Below are positions 21,258-31,878 of a stretch of DNA of 64,000 nt, piece after piece; within the stretch, counting starts at the first letter, position 1; each line of letters starts with the position of its first letter. This DNA is from Microthyrium microscopicum (Eukaryota; Ascomycota; Dothideomycetes; Microthyriales; Microthyriaceae). The DNA lies in assembly GCA_010405405.1 (NCBI GenBank), contig MU004232.1:329481-393480 (forward strand), read 5' to 3'. The translations under genes were made by a program, and so were the position numbers. The notes under the pieces were generated by a model. That model did not search any database. It saw only the letters and a list, made by a program, of their open reading frames with translations, and was not told the origin of the DNA.

Positions 21258-22703
21258 TCAAACAATGGTCTGCCCCATCTCTGTAATGTACAGATTGACG
21301 TGGCTTTCCATCTTCAAGTATTCCTCTCGTGCCGAATTGATCTCGTTTTCGATGTTCTCCTTGAGATCCGTCATCTACCAACTTGTTAATATACGCAAAA
21401 TAGCACGACTTGGATTGTGACATACCTTCTTCTCCGTTTGCTCAATTCGAACTCGTCGCTTGTCAACCTCTCTAGATTGCTCATTGCGCTCTTTTTGTAG
21501 CTTCGATTGTGTCTCTTTCAGCTCGTTCATGCGAACACTTGCAGAGTCGGCCTTTTCCTTTGCGGTTCGTCGAAGCTTGTCAATCCGAACATTGATAGTA
21601 TCAAGTTTCTTCTGAAGCAGTTTCTCCTCTCGCTCAACTTCTTGCACGTTGTTCTTCTTGTCGCTGAGAGCCTCTCGGAATCGTGTTGCCTTGTTCTGTT
21701 GCTCCTCTTCCTTGAGCATATCGTTGGCAAGTTCTGTGAGCACTCTGGTCGAGGCCGCAACATCTTGTGCGGCCGTTGAGAAGCTGTCCGCCGAGGTCTG
21801 TAGAGCACGCTCACGTCGTTCATGTGCCTCAATTTGAGCCTTTTCTGCAGCCAGAGTTGCGTTGAGCTCCCGCAGATTCGTCTGCAAAGCATCTGGCTTT
21901 TGGAAAGTGTACGGCCGCAACTTAGCAGCCTCTTTGCTCGTAGCCTCTAAGAGCGCCTGTCTCTCATCATAAGCCTGACACAACCGCTTCAACTCAGCAG
22001 TAGCTCGCTCCCCATCGTTCATGACCTTCATCTTCTGATGATTGAGACCAATAAGCTGCTCTTTCGCCCGTGCCTCCGCTTCTTTCTTCTTCTGATTCGC
22101 ATGTTCTTGCTCAGCGCGATTCGCCTTGAGAGCATGCAATCTCGCTTCTAAACCCTCGTTTCCTCCCACCAGCTGCTGCACTCTTAGCGCCAACTTCTCC
22201 TTCTCCTCCACAAACTCCTGCACCGTCGGCGTCTGTCCCTCGCGGAATCGCACAAAGTTGATCACGTAGCTGAGAATCTTCTGCAGGCGTGGATACGTAG
22301 GCTTGAACAGGTCCGCGAAGCCAAAGTCATTAACCTGGCACACGACCATGAATGCGCGCAATCGCACAAATAGGCCCATGAGATCGCGAACATCTTGACT
22401 GTAGAGACGGTCCGCCATGTCTGGGCCTGCGATTTCGCTAGCTGCGGCACTCATTGCTGGCCCGACGGTTTCGCGTGTTACGGTCATGCATAGGTCTGCG
22501 AGGAATTCGTATAGGCGTTGGATTTGTTGGGGTTGCGGTTTGCGGAGATCATCGAGAGAGAAGGGAACGCCGAGAAAAGTAACATTTTCGCAAATGTCAG
22601 GATCGCGTAGGATGAAGGGGTCAACTTCCTCGGGAGGAGGGCGGCGATTGGAGGTTGAAACGGAGTTGCCGCGTGCCATCGATTGTCGGGGGTTATAGTC
22701 CAT
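21258..22703 (-). CDS. NUF2: Kinetochore protein Nuf2
   Basis: Exons 21426-22703 and 21258-21374 (intron 51 bp, GTATGT...GTAG) give 464 residues, close to yeast Nuf2 (451). Nuf2 forms the Ndc80 complex with Ndc80, Spc24 and Spc25 and binds microtubules at the outer kinetochore. The N-terminal 150 residues are the calponin-homology head ([43 protein letters not shown]). The rest is a long coiled coil rich in Glu, Lys and Gln. The short last exon continues the helix ([19 protein letters not shown]). It is transcribed toward the membrane 2EXR gene. Confidence 0.93.
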
Positions 22704-23520
22704 GATGTAGCAAGTGTCAGAGTATGAGAGTGCGGTGTTTTAATTCCCAAGGTTCCAAGAATTCACTTTAGTCAGTGTTGCAAGTGAAAGTTGTCGTGGT
22801 TGGGATCGTGAAGCTGAAGGCTTGAAGTTAGTAAACAAACGCACGGACTTTTTCTAAATGCTCAACCGCTGATCTTATCTTATCTTTCCCAACCTCATCT
22901 CTTCGACAGGCTTAATAGGCAGACAGGTACACTCTGCTTTACTTTCTGATATATTTCTATGCTTCATGCATTGTTCCAGGAGTGAAGGGGTCTTTCCCAT
23001 AGCCGTTTTCTTTGCTTGATCGGTCATTCTCCGTTGGCATCAGCGCCTCTCACGACCTTGTCCGGCGCCGGTTCCGGGCAGCTTCAGATCTACAGAGGCG
23101 CTGATATCTCACTCAAGATCATTTGGAAATAAACTGGTCACACTAGAGGTGAATCAACATGTTTCAGGGCTTCAAATTTAATCTATGTTGAGATAAAATA
23201 CTTCACAATTGACAAATGAGGCTCAAAAACCGGACTGATATCTCTAAATACAGCCCGGTTCCGGCGTGACCAAATGACTGCAAACAAGATGTGTTTCTAC
23301 TACATATAAGAAGGCTTTACGATGTGACTCCAAGTATAGAATGCTATAAAGATCCAAACCAGAAGCCTACATTGAAGCAAGCATTGTGCAACAAAAAGGG
23401 AGCGATACACCCAGAGTACGACCACGACGCTTTTATCGACAGGCAAACCTTTTACTGCCTTAGCTATAATTATCTTCTTTACGTCTTATCAACTTGGGCT
23501 ACACAATCAAAGCAATAACG
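22704..23520. other. Divergent promoter region with inverted repeat
   Basis: No gene was recognised. The region separates NUF2 (minus) from the hydrolase gene (plus) and contains the inverted repeat described separately at 23039-23105. Frames at 23291-23518 lack coding character. Confidence 0.5.
23039..23105. repeat. Perfect 12 bp inverted repeat with 43 nt spacer
   Basis: ATCAGCGCCTCT (23039-23050) is followed by its exact reverse complement AGAGGCGCTGAT (23094-23105). The spacer is GC-rich and contains GGCGCCGGTTCCGGGC, which nearly matches the reverse complement of GCCCGGTTCCGGCG near 23249-23262. CTGATATCTC occurs at 23101 and again near 23232. The nested repeats could mark a hairpin, a tiny non-autonomous element or a regulatory site. 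Confidence 0.7.
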
Positions 23521-24501
23521 ATGCACATCGGCTACCATCCACTCATCGGAGATGCGGCCAAACTCCCTATTAGTCCCACCATACCTATTATCTCCTACAG
23601 CCCCGTCGTCCTCCCAGCCGTCAACCGCTCTGCCGATCTTCAGCTCCGCATAATTGTGCCCTCAATAGGACAAAATCTTCCCATAATCCTCTTCTCGCAC
23701 GGACAGGGACGCAGCGCCTCGCTCTCATCGCTAGAAGGATATGCCCCTCTCTGCGAATTCTGGGCAGCCCATGGTTTTGCAGTTATACAGCCAACGCATC
23801 TCAGCTCCGCGTTCCTAGGTCTTAAGCCGCCGGCAGGTAATGAGATGTTCTGGAAGACGCGCGCTGAAGACATGGTGAAAATCTTGGACAACCTCGATGC
23901 TATCGAAAGCGTCGTACCGGGGCTCAAAGATCGACTTGACCACACGAAAGTGGCAATTGCGGGTCACTCTGCTGGCGCTTGGACTACGATGCTACTCTTG
24001 GGCGCCAGCAATACGGATCCACGCGACGGATCTACGTGGCATAGGCCTGAGAAACGGATCAAGGCAGGCATTGTCCTTGCTGGGTTTGGAAGCGCTGGTA
24101 CTGATAGATCGGATATGTCAGACTCTGGGAAAGTAAGGGCGCCGTATTATAACTCGGATTTTAGCACGATGAGTACTCCTGCACTTGTGCTCTATGGGGA
24201 TCAAGATGTCAGTCCACATTTCACAACTCGCGGACCAGATTGGCATGCCGATTCGTATAGATTTTCTCCTGGTCCAAAAGATCTGCTTACTCTCAAGGGC
24301 TCACATCATACGTTAGGGGGTATAAGCGGGTGGGATGCACTCGAGTCGCTTGATGAGAGTCAGGAACGAATGGCAATAGTGCAAAGAATGACATGGGCAT
24401 TTTTGACAAGTCAACTGTATGAAGGAGACGAGGCTTGGCCGGAGGCATGCAAAGCCTTTGCGAAGCTTGAGGAACATGGGACAGTGCAAAGTAAAAGATG
24501 A
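23521..24501 (+). CDS. PAF-acetylhydrolase / dienelactone-hydrolase-like alpha/beta hydrolase
   Basis: A single exon from the ATG at 23521 encodes 326 residues. The fold is alpha/beta hydrolase: PIILFSHGQG (oxyanion strand), VAIAGHSAGAWTTMLL with the GxSxG nucleophile, ALVLYGDQDVSP for the acid residue, and GSHHTLGG for the catalytic His. The spacing resembles the predicted dienelactone hydrolases and PAF-AH/chlorophyllase-like proteins of the PF07224/PF03403 neighbourhood. The substrate is unknown. There is no signal peptide, so it is probably cytosolic. A longer frame upstream starts with a non-ATG codon, so 23521 is preferred. Confidence 0.85.
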   Translation: MHIGYHPLIGDAAKLPISPTIPIISYSPVVLPAVNRSADLQLRIIVPSIGQNLPIILFSHGQGRSASLSSLEGYAPLCEFWAAHGFAVIQPTHLSSAFLGLKPPAGNEMFWKTRAEDMVKILDNLDAIESVVPGLKDRLDHTKVAIAGHSAGAWTTMLLLGASNTDPRDGSTWHRPEKRIKAGIVLAGFGSAGTDRSDMSDSGKVRAPYYNSDFSTMSTPALVLYGDQDVSPHFTTRGPDWHADSYRFSPGPKDLLTLKGSHHTLGGISGWDALESLDESQERMAIVQRMTWAFLTSQLYEGDEAWPEACKAFAKLEEHGTVQSKR

Positions 24502-27030
24502 ATGAAATTGACTTTTGATTCTTGAACGATACTCTAGAATTGTACTTGGTTGAACAACAATTCGCGAGGCAGCAACAGATAAAAGGGGCAAGAAACACGC
24601 TGACTGTGTTGTGCATTCTGTGTCATAGGACAAATGAAGACTAGTGTCTGTGAAAGCCTCGCTTACTGTGTATTTTATCTTTGACTAAGTACCCCAGCAA
24701 TCAACTTGCGACCACTAACAACACCAAGCTTTGAGGCTCTGCATTTCCATCTATCACGGTCCATCATCTTTGTCAGTTTGAAACCGAATCTCCGATCTTT
24801 AAAAGCGCTTGGCGTCAAGCATTCATGGAATACCATGATACTCTACCTGATCTCTGCTGGCCAACCGTTATCCGACCATACCAACCAAACACCGTGCCAA
24901 AGGCTCATTCATCCTGAGGCTGGTGCTGGTACTGGGCCATTGCTGGCCACGCGAATGCCAATGCTCGATGCAGTTATGCTATTGCTACTAGTGAGCTTAA
25001 ATCTAGATGGCACATCACTGATCGGTGCTTGCCGACGAAGCCACGTTGTAGCCACTGCAATATCTCTTGTCAGGGCGAACAGCCTATGAGAGTAAGCCGG
25101 GTCTTTTCGACTTGCACTCATTTCTTGGGCTTTCTATAAGCTTCCTTGGACGCTACTGGAAAATTTCCGGCGACTCAACCATCAACCTGTATTCCAAAAT
25201 CATAACGCCGAATTGAAGCCGAATATTGACATTCATTGTCAGCGCTATATCACCCATCTAATTGGTCGATAAAGTAGCTTGCGAAAATGTCAGGTGCTGC
25301 TATTGGTCGAGTGGTCGAAATTCGGTCACAGACGATGCCCTTTCATACGACTTATACTATGCTGGTTCAGAAATCCTGCCAAATTTGGCTCAGTAAGAAC
25401 TTAGAGGACTGCTTTGAAGGTCATCAGGCTGTATACAAACCAGCAGCGTGCGATTTCTCTGAAGAGGCTTGGAATGGCCGGAAGAAGAATAGGCTTTCCC
25501 TGTCCGTGGAGCTATTTTCAAATCGCCCACTCGAGAACCGTCAACAAGAGTCTACAACAGGCAATCCACGGGCCGGATGTTTATCTTGCAAGAACGGGTC
25601 GGCTCACTCGCGATCGCGTGGCTACAGAGATCAAATTCGAGCACGTGGAAATGGAAACTAGCCATGCCGATGAACCGTAGATTGTGGAAGCACGCGAGGC
25701 TTCTCAACACAAGCATGAACTGTCCAAAACTTGGCCGCTAGTCTGAAGAGGCAGTAACTAGCACCCTCAATAAATTGGTAGGTGAGGAATGAACCATGAG
25801 GGCTAACATTACGTAGGCTCGAACTACGACAACTCGGATAAACCACATGTGCGGGTGGTCACTCAATCCCAAGTCACTAGACTCGCACAAGGAGCGAATA
25901 TAGCACTGCAATTATTCAATGCTTTGGAAGCCTCGTGAAGGAAACTCATGCTACACAAACATTAAAACTTCAATTATTGAACGGGATTTCATCCATCTCT
26001 GGTCACTTCAGCCATATCTTCGGAACTTGCCCTATTCAGGTACTAGGGGAACACCATTGATACCTGCGAGGATAATCGGTTCCTGCATTAGCAATTGCTT
26101 GGCTACCAGCATTCAAACCTCCACGGTATTTCCAGGCTACTAATCCCACTTTCATTCCCCGCGTGGTCTTCAATCGAGGTCTATGACGGGATAATCATAC
26201 TGGAAATCCCACGAGAGGAAGGTGGGTCGTAAGTTAATCAATTCGTAAACCAATGGACATGCCCTTACCGCCACGCAACGGTATGGTTCTAGCTTCTTCG
26301 CTTCCCTGTACACAGCGGATCAGCTTTTACTACTCCACCTTGCATCGACGACCACGAGATGCTCATCCTTTGCAAGGATACTCACATCACGAGAACTTCC
26401 TTCTTCGGTACCGTACCTATCCCGGTGCTTGGCCGTTGAGGGAATCGGCATTTTCATATACAACTGCGCTTTCAAACCTCGAGGTCTGCAGACTCCGGTT
26501 ATCAGTACACGTTGGCAGCTCATTTCAAGTCCGCATCATCTCGCATGCCATTGTTGGTTAGGCAGGTATTCTCAGATACATGAGAAAACACAGCTAGTAA
26601 CACTGGCAGCGTGTACCTTAATCTAAGAACTTCAAAATAGATCTATGCTTTTCCGTCAATGCATTTCTACGCACCCGGATTCTCTTTGCCTTTGCCTACA
26701 GTCTAAACCTAGAATTTCTGCATTAATCATTGACCATTCGCCATATACCGAGAAAAGAAGAAACATTCCTAGAGGAATTTGCCTATAGCATGTAGATCTT
26801 TACTCGTATATCATACAGCTATCTCTCAACGGTGCCTGGCGTGTGCACAATGATCTTCGGAGAGCATGTACTAGTCTGACAAGGTTTCCATATTACAATT
26901 TTATATTAAACTTCTGGCAACCACCTAGCTATTTTAGACATATGTACCTTCGGCAGCCGGAATCGAATACAGCACATGTGTATATACGCCGCTGTGTGGC
27001 TCTTGTCTTGACTGGAAGGGTGGGGATACA
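24502..27030. other. 2.5 kb without a supported gene
   Basis: Only short frames without domains were found. The best is an ATG frame at 25287-25661 (+, 124 codons) with a reasonable start context but no recognisable family; a second frame over the same bases (25414-25680) looks equally plausible, which argues against either. No tRNA, hairpin cluster or transposon end was recognised. It may be decayed DNA or host regulatory and non-coding RNA sequence. Confidence 0.45.
26991..26996 (+). promoter_or_regulatory. Candidate TATA element of the amine oxidase gene
   Basis: TATATA lies about 35-40 nt before the ATG at 27031. This suits a core promoter with a very short leader, though the element itself is weak evidence. 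Confidence 0.35.
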
Positions 27031-29145
27031 ATGGTCTTACTACGGTTCATAACGGGACTTGTTCTTGCGCTTGGTGTTGCTTGCTCTGAGCAGGTGGAAC
27101 AGGTGGACCAAGTACAGCAAGTGGATCAAATACAGCAAGGAGAACGAATAGACCAGGCAGTCGACCACACCTGCACATACCCGCCACCAAACGGCAATGG
27201 GAATCGAAAACCGGTCAAACTCACGAAAGGGGATACTTATCAATGTCGAGGCGGCCAACCACAATCACAGAATCAGAATCAGTATCAGCAGAATCAGTGG
27301 CAACAAAACCAATGGCAACAACGACCTCCTCCTCCGCCAACAGCTACCAGTCGCAGACCACCCGCAACACAAGCCCCCAGACCGAAACCACCAAGTCCCC
27401 CTCCGCCAAAACAACCTTCTCCCCCACCACCACGATCCACGCCCTCCGCTCGCTCACCCTTACCCTCCGCCGCGCCCGAACCATCAAGACCATGCCACGA
27501 AGTCATCGTAATCGGCGCCGGTCTCTCCGGCCTCAGCACAGCAAACCAACTCTCCAAAGCCGGTCTACGCGTCGCCCTCATCGAAGCCCGCGACCGAGTA
27601 GGCGGACGCGTATATAACCAACGCCTAAAAAATGGCGGCGTAATGGACATGGGCGCCGAATTCATCGGCCCTACGCAAGATCGGATGTACGCTTTGGCGA
27701 AAGAGCTAGGCATAAAACTCTTCAACACATACGACGATGGCGATAATATCATCCACTACCTCAAACAAACGCGGCCGCTGCCGTTAAGTGTGCCGTACAG
27801 TGAGCCACAAGCCGTGCAGCAGATTACGGACGCACAGGCGAAACTGAATGTATTAGCGGCGACGATCAACGTAAAAGCGCCGTGGGATTCACCGCGCGCA
27901 GGAGAATTGGATGCGCAGACGTTTGAGGAGTGGATTCACAAGGAAGCTAGCCATGAAGCAGCGCGCTTTCTGCTGACGATTGCGAGTACGACAGTGTTTA
28001 GCGCGGAACCGAAGGAGTTGAGCATGTTATATGTAGCGACTTACGTTGCGGGCGCGGGAAATTCGACGCATCCGGGACGGATTCAGAGGCTGGTGACGGC
28101 GACGGATGGCGCACAGCAGACGAGGGCTGAGATGGGGATGCAGCATTTGGCTGTTGAACTTGCGAGGAAATTGCAGAGTATTGGGGTGGGTATTGCGCTG
28201 AATTCGCCGGTAAGGAAGATATCTAAGCCACAGGGGCAGAGACATTATCGGGTGGAGACGTATGGGCCGGTTGGTGGGGAGTATTGTGCGTCTAGAGTGG
28301 TTGTTGCGATGAGTCCGCCGTTGGCTGCGCGGATACATTATAGCCCGCTCATGCCGGCATCAAGAGTACGTTTGACGAATGGGATGAGGATGGCGGCTGT
28401 GGGGAAGGCGATCGCGATATATGATAGTCCGTGGTGGCGTGGTAACAATAGTGGGCAGGTGTTGAGCGATGAGGGTGGTGCAAGAGCGACTTTCGATAAC
28501 TCGCCGAATCCGCTTCCTGGCTCGACGAAACCAGCGTATGGCGCATTGATGGCCTTCCTCGAAGCCGATGAGATGCGCCGTCTCGACACACTCTCCGATG
28601 CCGCGCTCGAAAAAGAAGTCATCAACGACTACGTCAAATACTTTGGATCCAGAGCGGCGAACTATAGCCAATTTGTGTTCAAGCGCTGGGACCACGATGA
28701 CTGGGCGCGCGGCGGACCAGTTGCGCTGCCAGGAATGGGAGTGCTCAGTGCGCATGGGAGGGCGCTGGTGGAGCCAGTGGGTGGTATTCATTGGGCGGGG
28801 ACTGAGACGTCTGATTACTGGATTGGGTATATGGATGGCGCCGTTAGATCGGGGGAGAGGGTAGCGAGGGAGGTTGTGGCGAGTTTTCGGAGGAATGCTA
28901 GTCGCGAAGTCGGGGACGGAGAGGACGAAGATGGCGTAGATGGAGGCGATGGTGACGTTAGTGAAGGAAACGACGGTGTTGATGGTGGAGAGATGGTGGC
29001 TGCAGGAGGAGAAACCGGCATCGAGGGCGATACAGATGCGGATGGTGGAGAGGGAGGTACTTTTGATGAGAAGATGAGGACTGGGCCAAAGACGAAGACG
29101 AAGGTACGAGCAAAGACGAAGAGGAAAGGGAAGCATAGAACATAG
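27031..29145 (+). CDS. Secreted flavin monoamine oxidase with Gln/Pro-rich insert and basic tail
   Basis: An intronless gene of 704 residues. Residues 1-19 form a signal peptide (hydrophobic LLRFITGLVLALGVA, then Cys-Ser). Residues 20-155 are low complexity: imperfect VEQVDQVQQVDQIQQ repeats, then QNQWQQ repeats, then a long Pro-rich stretch. The flavin amine oxidase domain starts with the dinucleotide fold VIVIGAGLSGLSTANQLS (158-175) and EARDRVGGRV, and ends with GGIHWAGTETSDYWIGYMDG, the FAD contact near the C-terminus. The family oxidises amines to aldehydes with release of hydrogen peroxide. The last 90 residues are acidic Gly/Asp/Glu repeats and then a Lys/Arg/Thr tail. The Pro-rich linker suggests a cell-wall or extracellular enzyme. 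GC content rises within the gene. Confidence 0.9.
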   Translation: MVLLRFITGLVLALGVACSEQVEQVDQVQQVDQIQQGERIDQAVDHTCTYPPPNGNGNRKPVKLTKGDTYQCRGGQPQSQNQNQYQQNQWQQNQWQQRPPPPPTATSRRPPATQAPRPKPPSPPPPKQPSPPPPRSTPSARSPLPSAAPEPSRPCHEVIVIGAGLSGLSTANQLSKAGLRVALIEARDRVGGRVYNQRLKNGGVMDMGAEFIGPTQDRMYALAKELGIKLFNTYDDGDNIIHYLKQTRPLPLSVPYSEPQAVQQITDAQAKLNVLAATINVKAPWDSPRAGELDAQTFEEWIHKEASHEAARFLLTIASTTVFSAEPKELSMLYVATYVAGAGNSTHPGRIQRLVTATDGAQQTRAEMGMQHLAVELARKLQSIGVGIALNSPVRKISKPQGQRHYRVETYGPVGGEYCASRVVVAMSPPLAARIHYSPLMPASRVRLTNGMRMAAVGKAIAIYDSPWWRGNNSGQVLSDEGGARATFDNSPNPLPGSTKPAYGALMAFLEADEMRRLDTLSDAALEKEVINDYVKYFGSRAANYSQFVFKRWDHDDWARGGPVALPGMGVLSAHGRALVEPVGGIHWAGTETSDYWIGYMDGAVRSGERVAREVVASFRRNASREVGDGEDEDGVDGGDGDVSEGNDGVDGGEMVAAGGETGIEGDTDADGGEGGTFDEKMRTGPKTKTKVRAKTKRKGKHRT

Positions 29146-29465
29146 CTAGATGCCGCGAATTTGATACGACCAGTTAATGTTAATTGTTTAGTTTGACGTT
29201 ACTGCGATTGGGGGATTGGTGATGATGACAAGTTTCTTGATTAGCTGTATTGGCTATTCGTAATACTACTTACATTCAATCATAGAGAATGTTCATATAC
29301 GAACCGACGTGAAGCGGTCCTTTCCGTGTTTACCATCCTCTTCGCACTAGGAAACATCGCAAGCGCAAAATCCCAATCTCAAGTTTCGTCCGTTTTGTCG
29401 GTTTTGACAACGTGATTCCTGCCATCACGTCGATGCTCAACAATAACCCAGTCCAGTGAGGGTTT
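29146..29465. other. Shared 3' flank of convergent genes
   Basis: This is the non-coding space between the stop of the amine oxidase gene and the stop of the thioredoxin gene. No strong hairpin was seen. Confidence 0.5.
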
Positions 29466-30004
29466 CTATTCCTTGGACTCGGAAGCATCGGCGCTCGCGA
29501 TAGCTGTCTCGATAGCCTTGATGTTGGCACCAACAATCTTTTGTACCTCCTCGCCGTCCTTGTACACGATGAATGTGGGCATGGCGCGGATGTTGAGCTC
29601 TTGAGCGACAGCGGGAAGAGCGTCAACGTCGAATTTGTAGAACTTGACCTTGTCGGTCTTTTCGCTCATAGTCTTGATGTGTGGTGCAATCATTTTGCAG
29701 GGTCCGCACCATTCTGCAAAGGCATCGAGAACAGCGACACCTTCGCCGCCGGTGATGTACTTGTCAAAGTCGGCCTTGCTATGCAAGTGTTAGTAAGAGA
29801 GATTGTGTGGATAGCAGGGAGAGCGTACGTTTCGAGGTTGTGGACAGCGCCAGCGGTTGCTTTAATATCAGCCATTTTGTGTAGTGTTTGTGAGAATGCG
29901 CGGTGTTGTATGTGGTTTATTGGTAATTGAAGTCTTATTGAGATGACTGAAGTTAGCTTTCTGGGTTGGGTGAAGCGAAGAGTGGAGCGTAGTGTAGATG
30001 ACAT
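29466..30004 (-). CDS. Thioredoxin with possible mitochondrial presequence
   Basis: Exons 29829-30004 and 29466-29778 (intron 50 bp) give 162 residues. The thioredoxin fold has the active site WCGPC (82-86), the buried Asp in VLDAFAEWC, and the cis-Pro loop AMPTFIVYKDGE. The first 43 residues are rich in Arg, Ser and Thr without acidic residues (MSSTLRSTLRFTQPRKL...RAFSQTLHK), a textbook matrix-targeting signal with an RAFS cleavage context. Met44 then begins MADIKATAGAVHNLE, a complete cytosolic thioredoxin of 119 residues. Leaky scanning or alternative transcription starts could thus produce two isoforms from one gene. Confidence 0.93.
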
Positions 30005-30035
30005 TGAAGCGAGGGAAGGGATGGAAGGAGGATGA

Positions 30036-30042
30036 TTATATA
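30036..30042 (-). promoter_or_regulatory. Candidate TATA element of the thioredoxin gene
   Basis: On the minus strand the bases read CTATATAAT about 35 nt before the first ATG. If transcription starts just downstream, the first ATG would have a very short leader and be skipped often, favouring the internal start. Confidence 0.35.
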
Positions 30043-30882
30043 GTACAGGTGAGGCGCATGGGAGGTGGAATGTACTGGCAAGCAGGCGGGTAAATGGAGG
30101 TGATGATGAATAATAATAACAAGTCGTTGGAGAAAAAGGGCAAGAGAGAGAATGTGGTGGCGTTTTGCACGTTTACGGCATCAGATCTGGTCCAGATCCA
30201 GCCCCGCTACGCGCGAATCTGGCAGTGACGGCATTGTCTGGGCAGCTTCATGCCGCATTGGAATATATTGCGGCATTCACGCTGGGGATTCTTACCTGAT
30301 AGACTTGAGGGATTTCAAATGATGAGGAGTGGGCGGTGTTTGAAGCGGTTGTAGTTGTAAAGTTGGAAGTTGATGGTCGCGGGTCAGGCAGAGGCAGCAG
30401 GTGGTGAAAGCGACTGGCAATGGCGCAATTAGAGGGACCGTTCTGTATCAAGCGCTTTCAGTCTGGTACAGTAGTGAGCTTCTGAAGCTATTTGATCTGT
30501 GATTAGTTGATCAATTAACCTCCGAAAGGCCGGCATAAGCTCAAGATAACCAGATAGAGGGGTCGTTTTGCCTGGATTTCCAAGCAGCTCAAAGCCTCCA
30601 AAATAGCTCAATTTGCTGACATTAGTTGCGCCCTAAATTTACCTACTTTTTGATTCCAAATACCCAACTGAACAACCACGATCCTCTCCGTTCTTCCTTC
30701 TTTCAACTCCATTCATGATTCATTTCATCCAGTCGATTAGCAAAGCAATGAGCGGAATACCGCAAAGCATCTTTGACATCTAGAACACTGCCTATCGAGG
30801 GTTTTCGCTCATGAAACCGACGCGCTCATCAGAGTCAAATCTCTCAGGCGTTTATGCTGTCTACCAGCACTTCTTGTGTCTC
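30043..30882. other. Upstream region of thioredoxin, no gene seen
   Basis: No coding frame with domains was recognised. TAATAATAAC-type AT repeats occur near 30108-30120, and several CCGCATT/AATGCGGC-like words near 30230-30280. Confidence 0.45.
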
Positions 30883-31878
30883 CTAGAAGACATCCCCAGC
30901 TTGTACCTTCTCTCCTTTGATAAAGGCCAGCGGATCAACGAGATCCACCCAGCCCACAAACGGTGCACTCATCTCATAACCAAGCTTCTTCTGCGCTTGC
31001 TCCGGTAGCTCTAAAATCCTCTCTCGCGAAATCGCAAGATACTGGTTCTCTTCCTATACAACATCATCAGAAAACTATCTCCCAAGATCTTGAATCGACT
31101 TACCTGACGTAGATACCCCTTGGTAAAATGCATCGAATAAACCCTCCTCTCTTCATCTTTCGTCGTATTCGCTGACCCACCATGATAACATGAAGCCAAC
31201 ATAATAAACGCATCACCAGGCTCCAACTCCGCATACACAGCATCAGCCTCGACAGGCGGCTCCAGCGAAGCCTGTAGATGAGATCCAGGCTGAAACCGTG
31301 TCGCCCCATTCTCCTTCGTAGTCCGCGTACTAGCAACGAACATGGCAATACTTGAATCTCGACCAATCGGATACTCATCCGCAGTAATCTTCGAGTGATT
31401 ATCGTGATGAAGCATACCATCACGATGTAAGCCTTGAGCTTTTGCACCAGGACCAATGCATAGCAAGGCGGAGGAGCTGATTTGAGGCTTTGATATACAT
31501 TCGTGTATTTCGTCGCCAGTGTATGATTTCGTTCTCGATGTTAGTAGGGCGTCTGTGATGGCGAGCCAGAGGGGATGACAGAGGATTTCGGTAGCCCAGG
31601 TTTTTGATCTGGAGGGCATGCAGAATACTCGGCGTGTTTCTTTGTCGAAGAAATTGCCCTTGTAGTCCTGAGTTCTCGGTTTTGGTGAGATAGGGCTCCA
31701 AGTCTTGGTCTATCTGTCTAAGATCCGATCGAAAGACTGCTTTGCGAATGATTACGCCGCCGTCTCGCTTCAAAGCGGCAACACTCGCATCGAGAAATTC
31801 GTTTGAATCCGCTGAAAGACTTGCCATTCCATATGAAATAGCATCGCAACGGATCTCGGTGATGGCAAAAGATGCCAT
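30883..31878 (-). CDS. Phytanoyl-CoA dioxygenase (PhyH) family oxygenase with a frame break
   Basis: An Fe(II)/2-oxoglutarate-dependent oxygenase of the fungal PhyH group. The front part from the ATG at 31876-31878 reads LDASVAALKRDGGVIIRKAV and DLEPYLTKTEN. The rest lies in another frame: DYKGNFFDKETRRVFCMPSRS, GDEIHECISKPQ, GPGAKAQGLHRDG (HxD metal ligands), NGATRFQPGSH, and LASCYHGGSANTT with the distal His. An intron at 31054-31103 leads to EENQYLAISRERILELPEQ and a Gly-Trp-Val-Asp-Leu tail ending at 30883. The frame changes within about 31660-31680 with no plausible intron, so the gene is either recently inactivated or carries a sequencing error. Everything else is conserved, at about 310 residues. 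The substrate is unknown. It is divergent to the DUF6924-like gene. Confidence 0.8.

Noticed and set aside
23494-23520. Longer start for the hydrolase at 23494
   Set aside because: The codon there is TTG. The ATG at 23521 gives a complete hydrolase.
25287-25680. Two overlapping plus frames of 88-124 codons
   Set aside because: Both are equally plausible and neither has a domain. They are left as part of the gene-poor stretch.
28360-29136. Long minus-strand open frame (258 codons) opposite the amine oxidase gene
   Set aside because: It mirrors the GC-biased codon use of the plus gene, has Arg/His/Ser-rich composition and no domain. It is a shadow frame.
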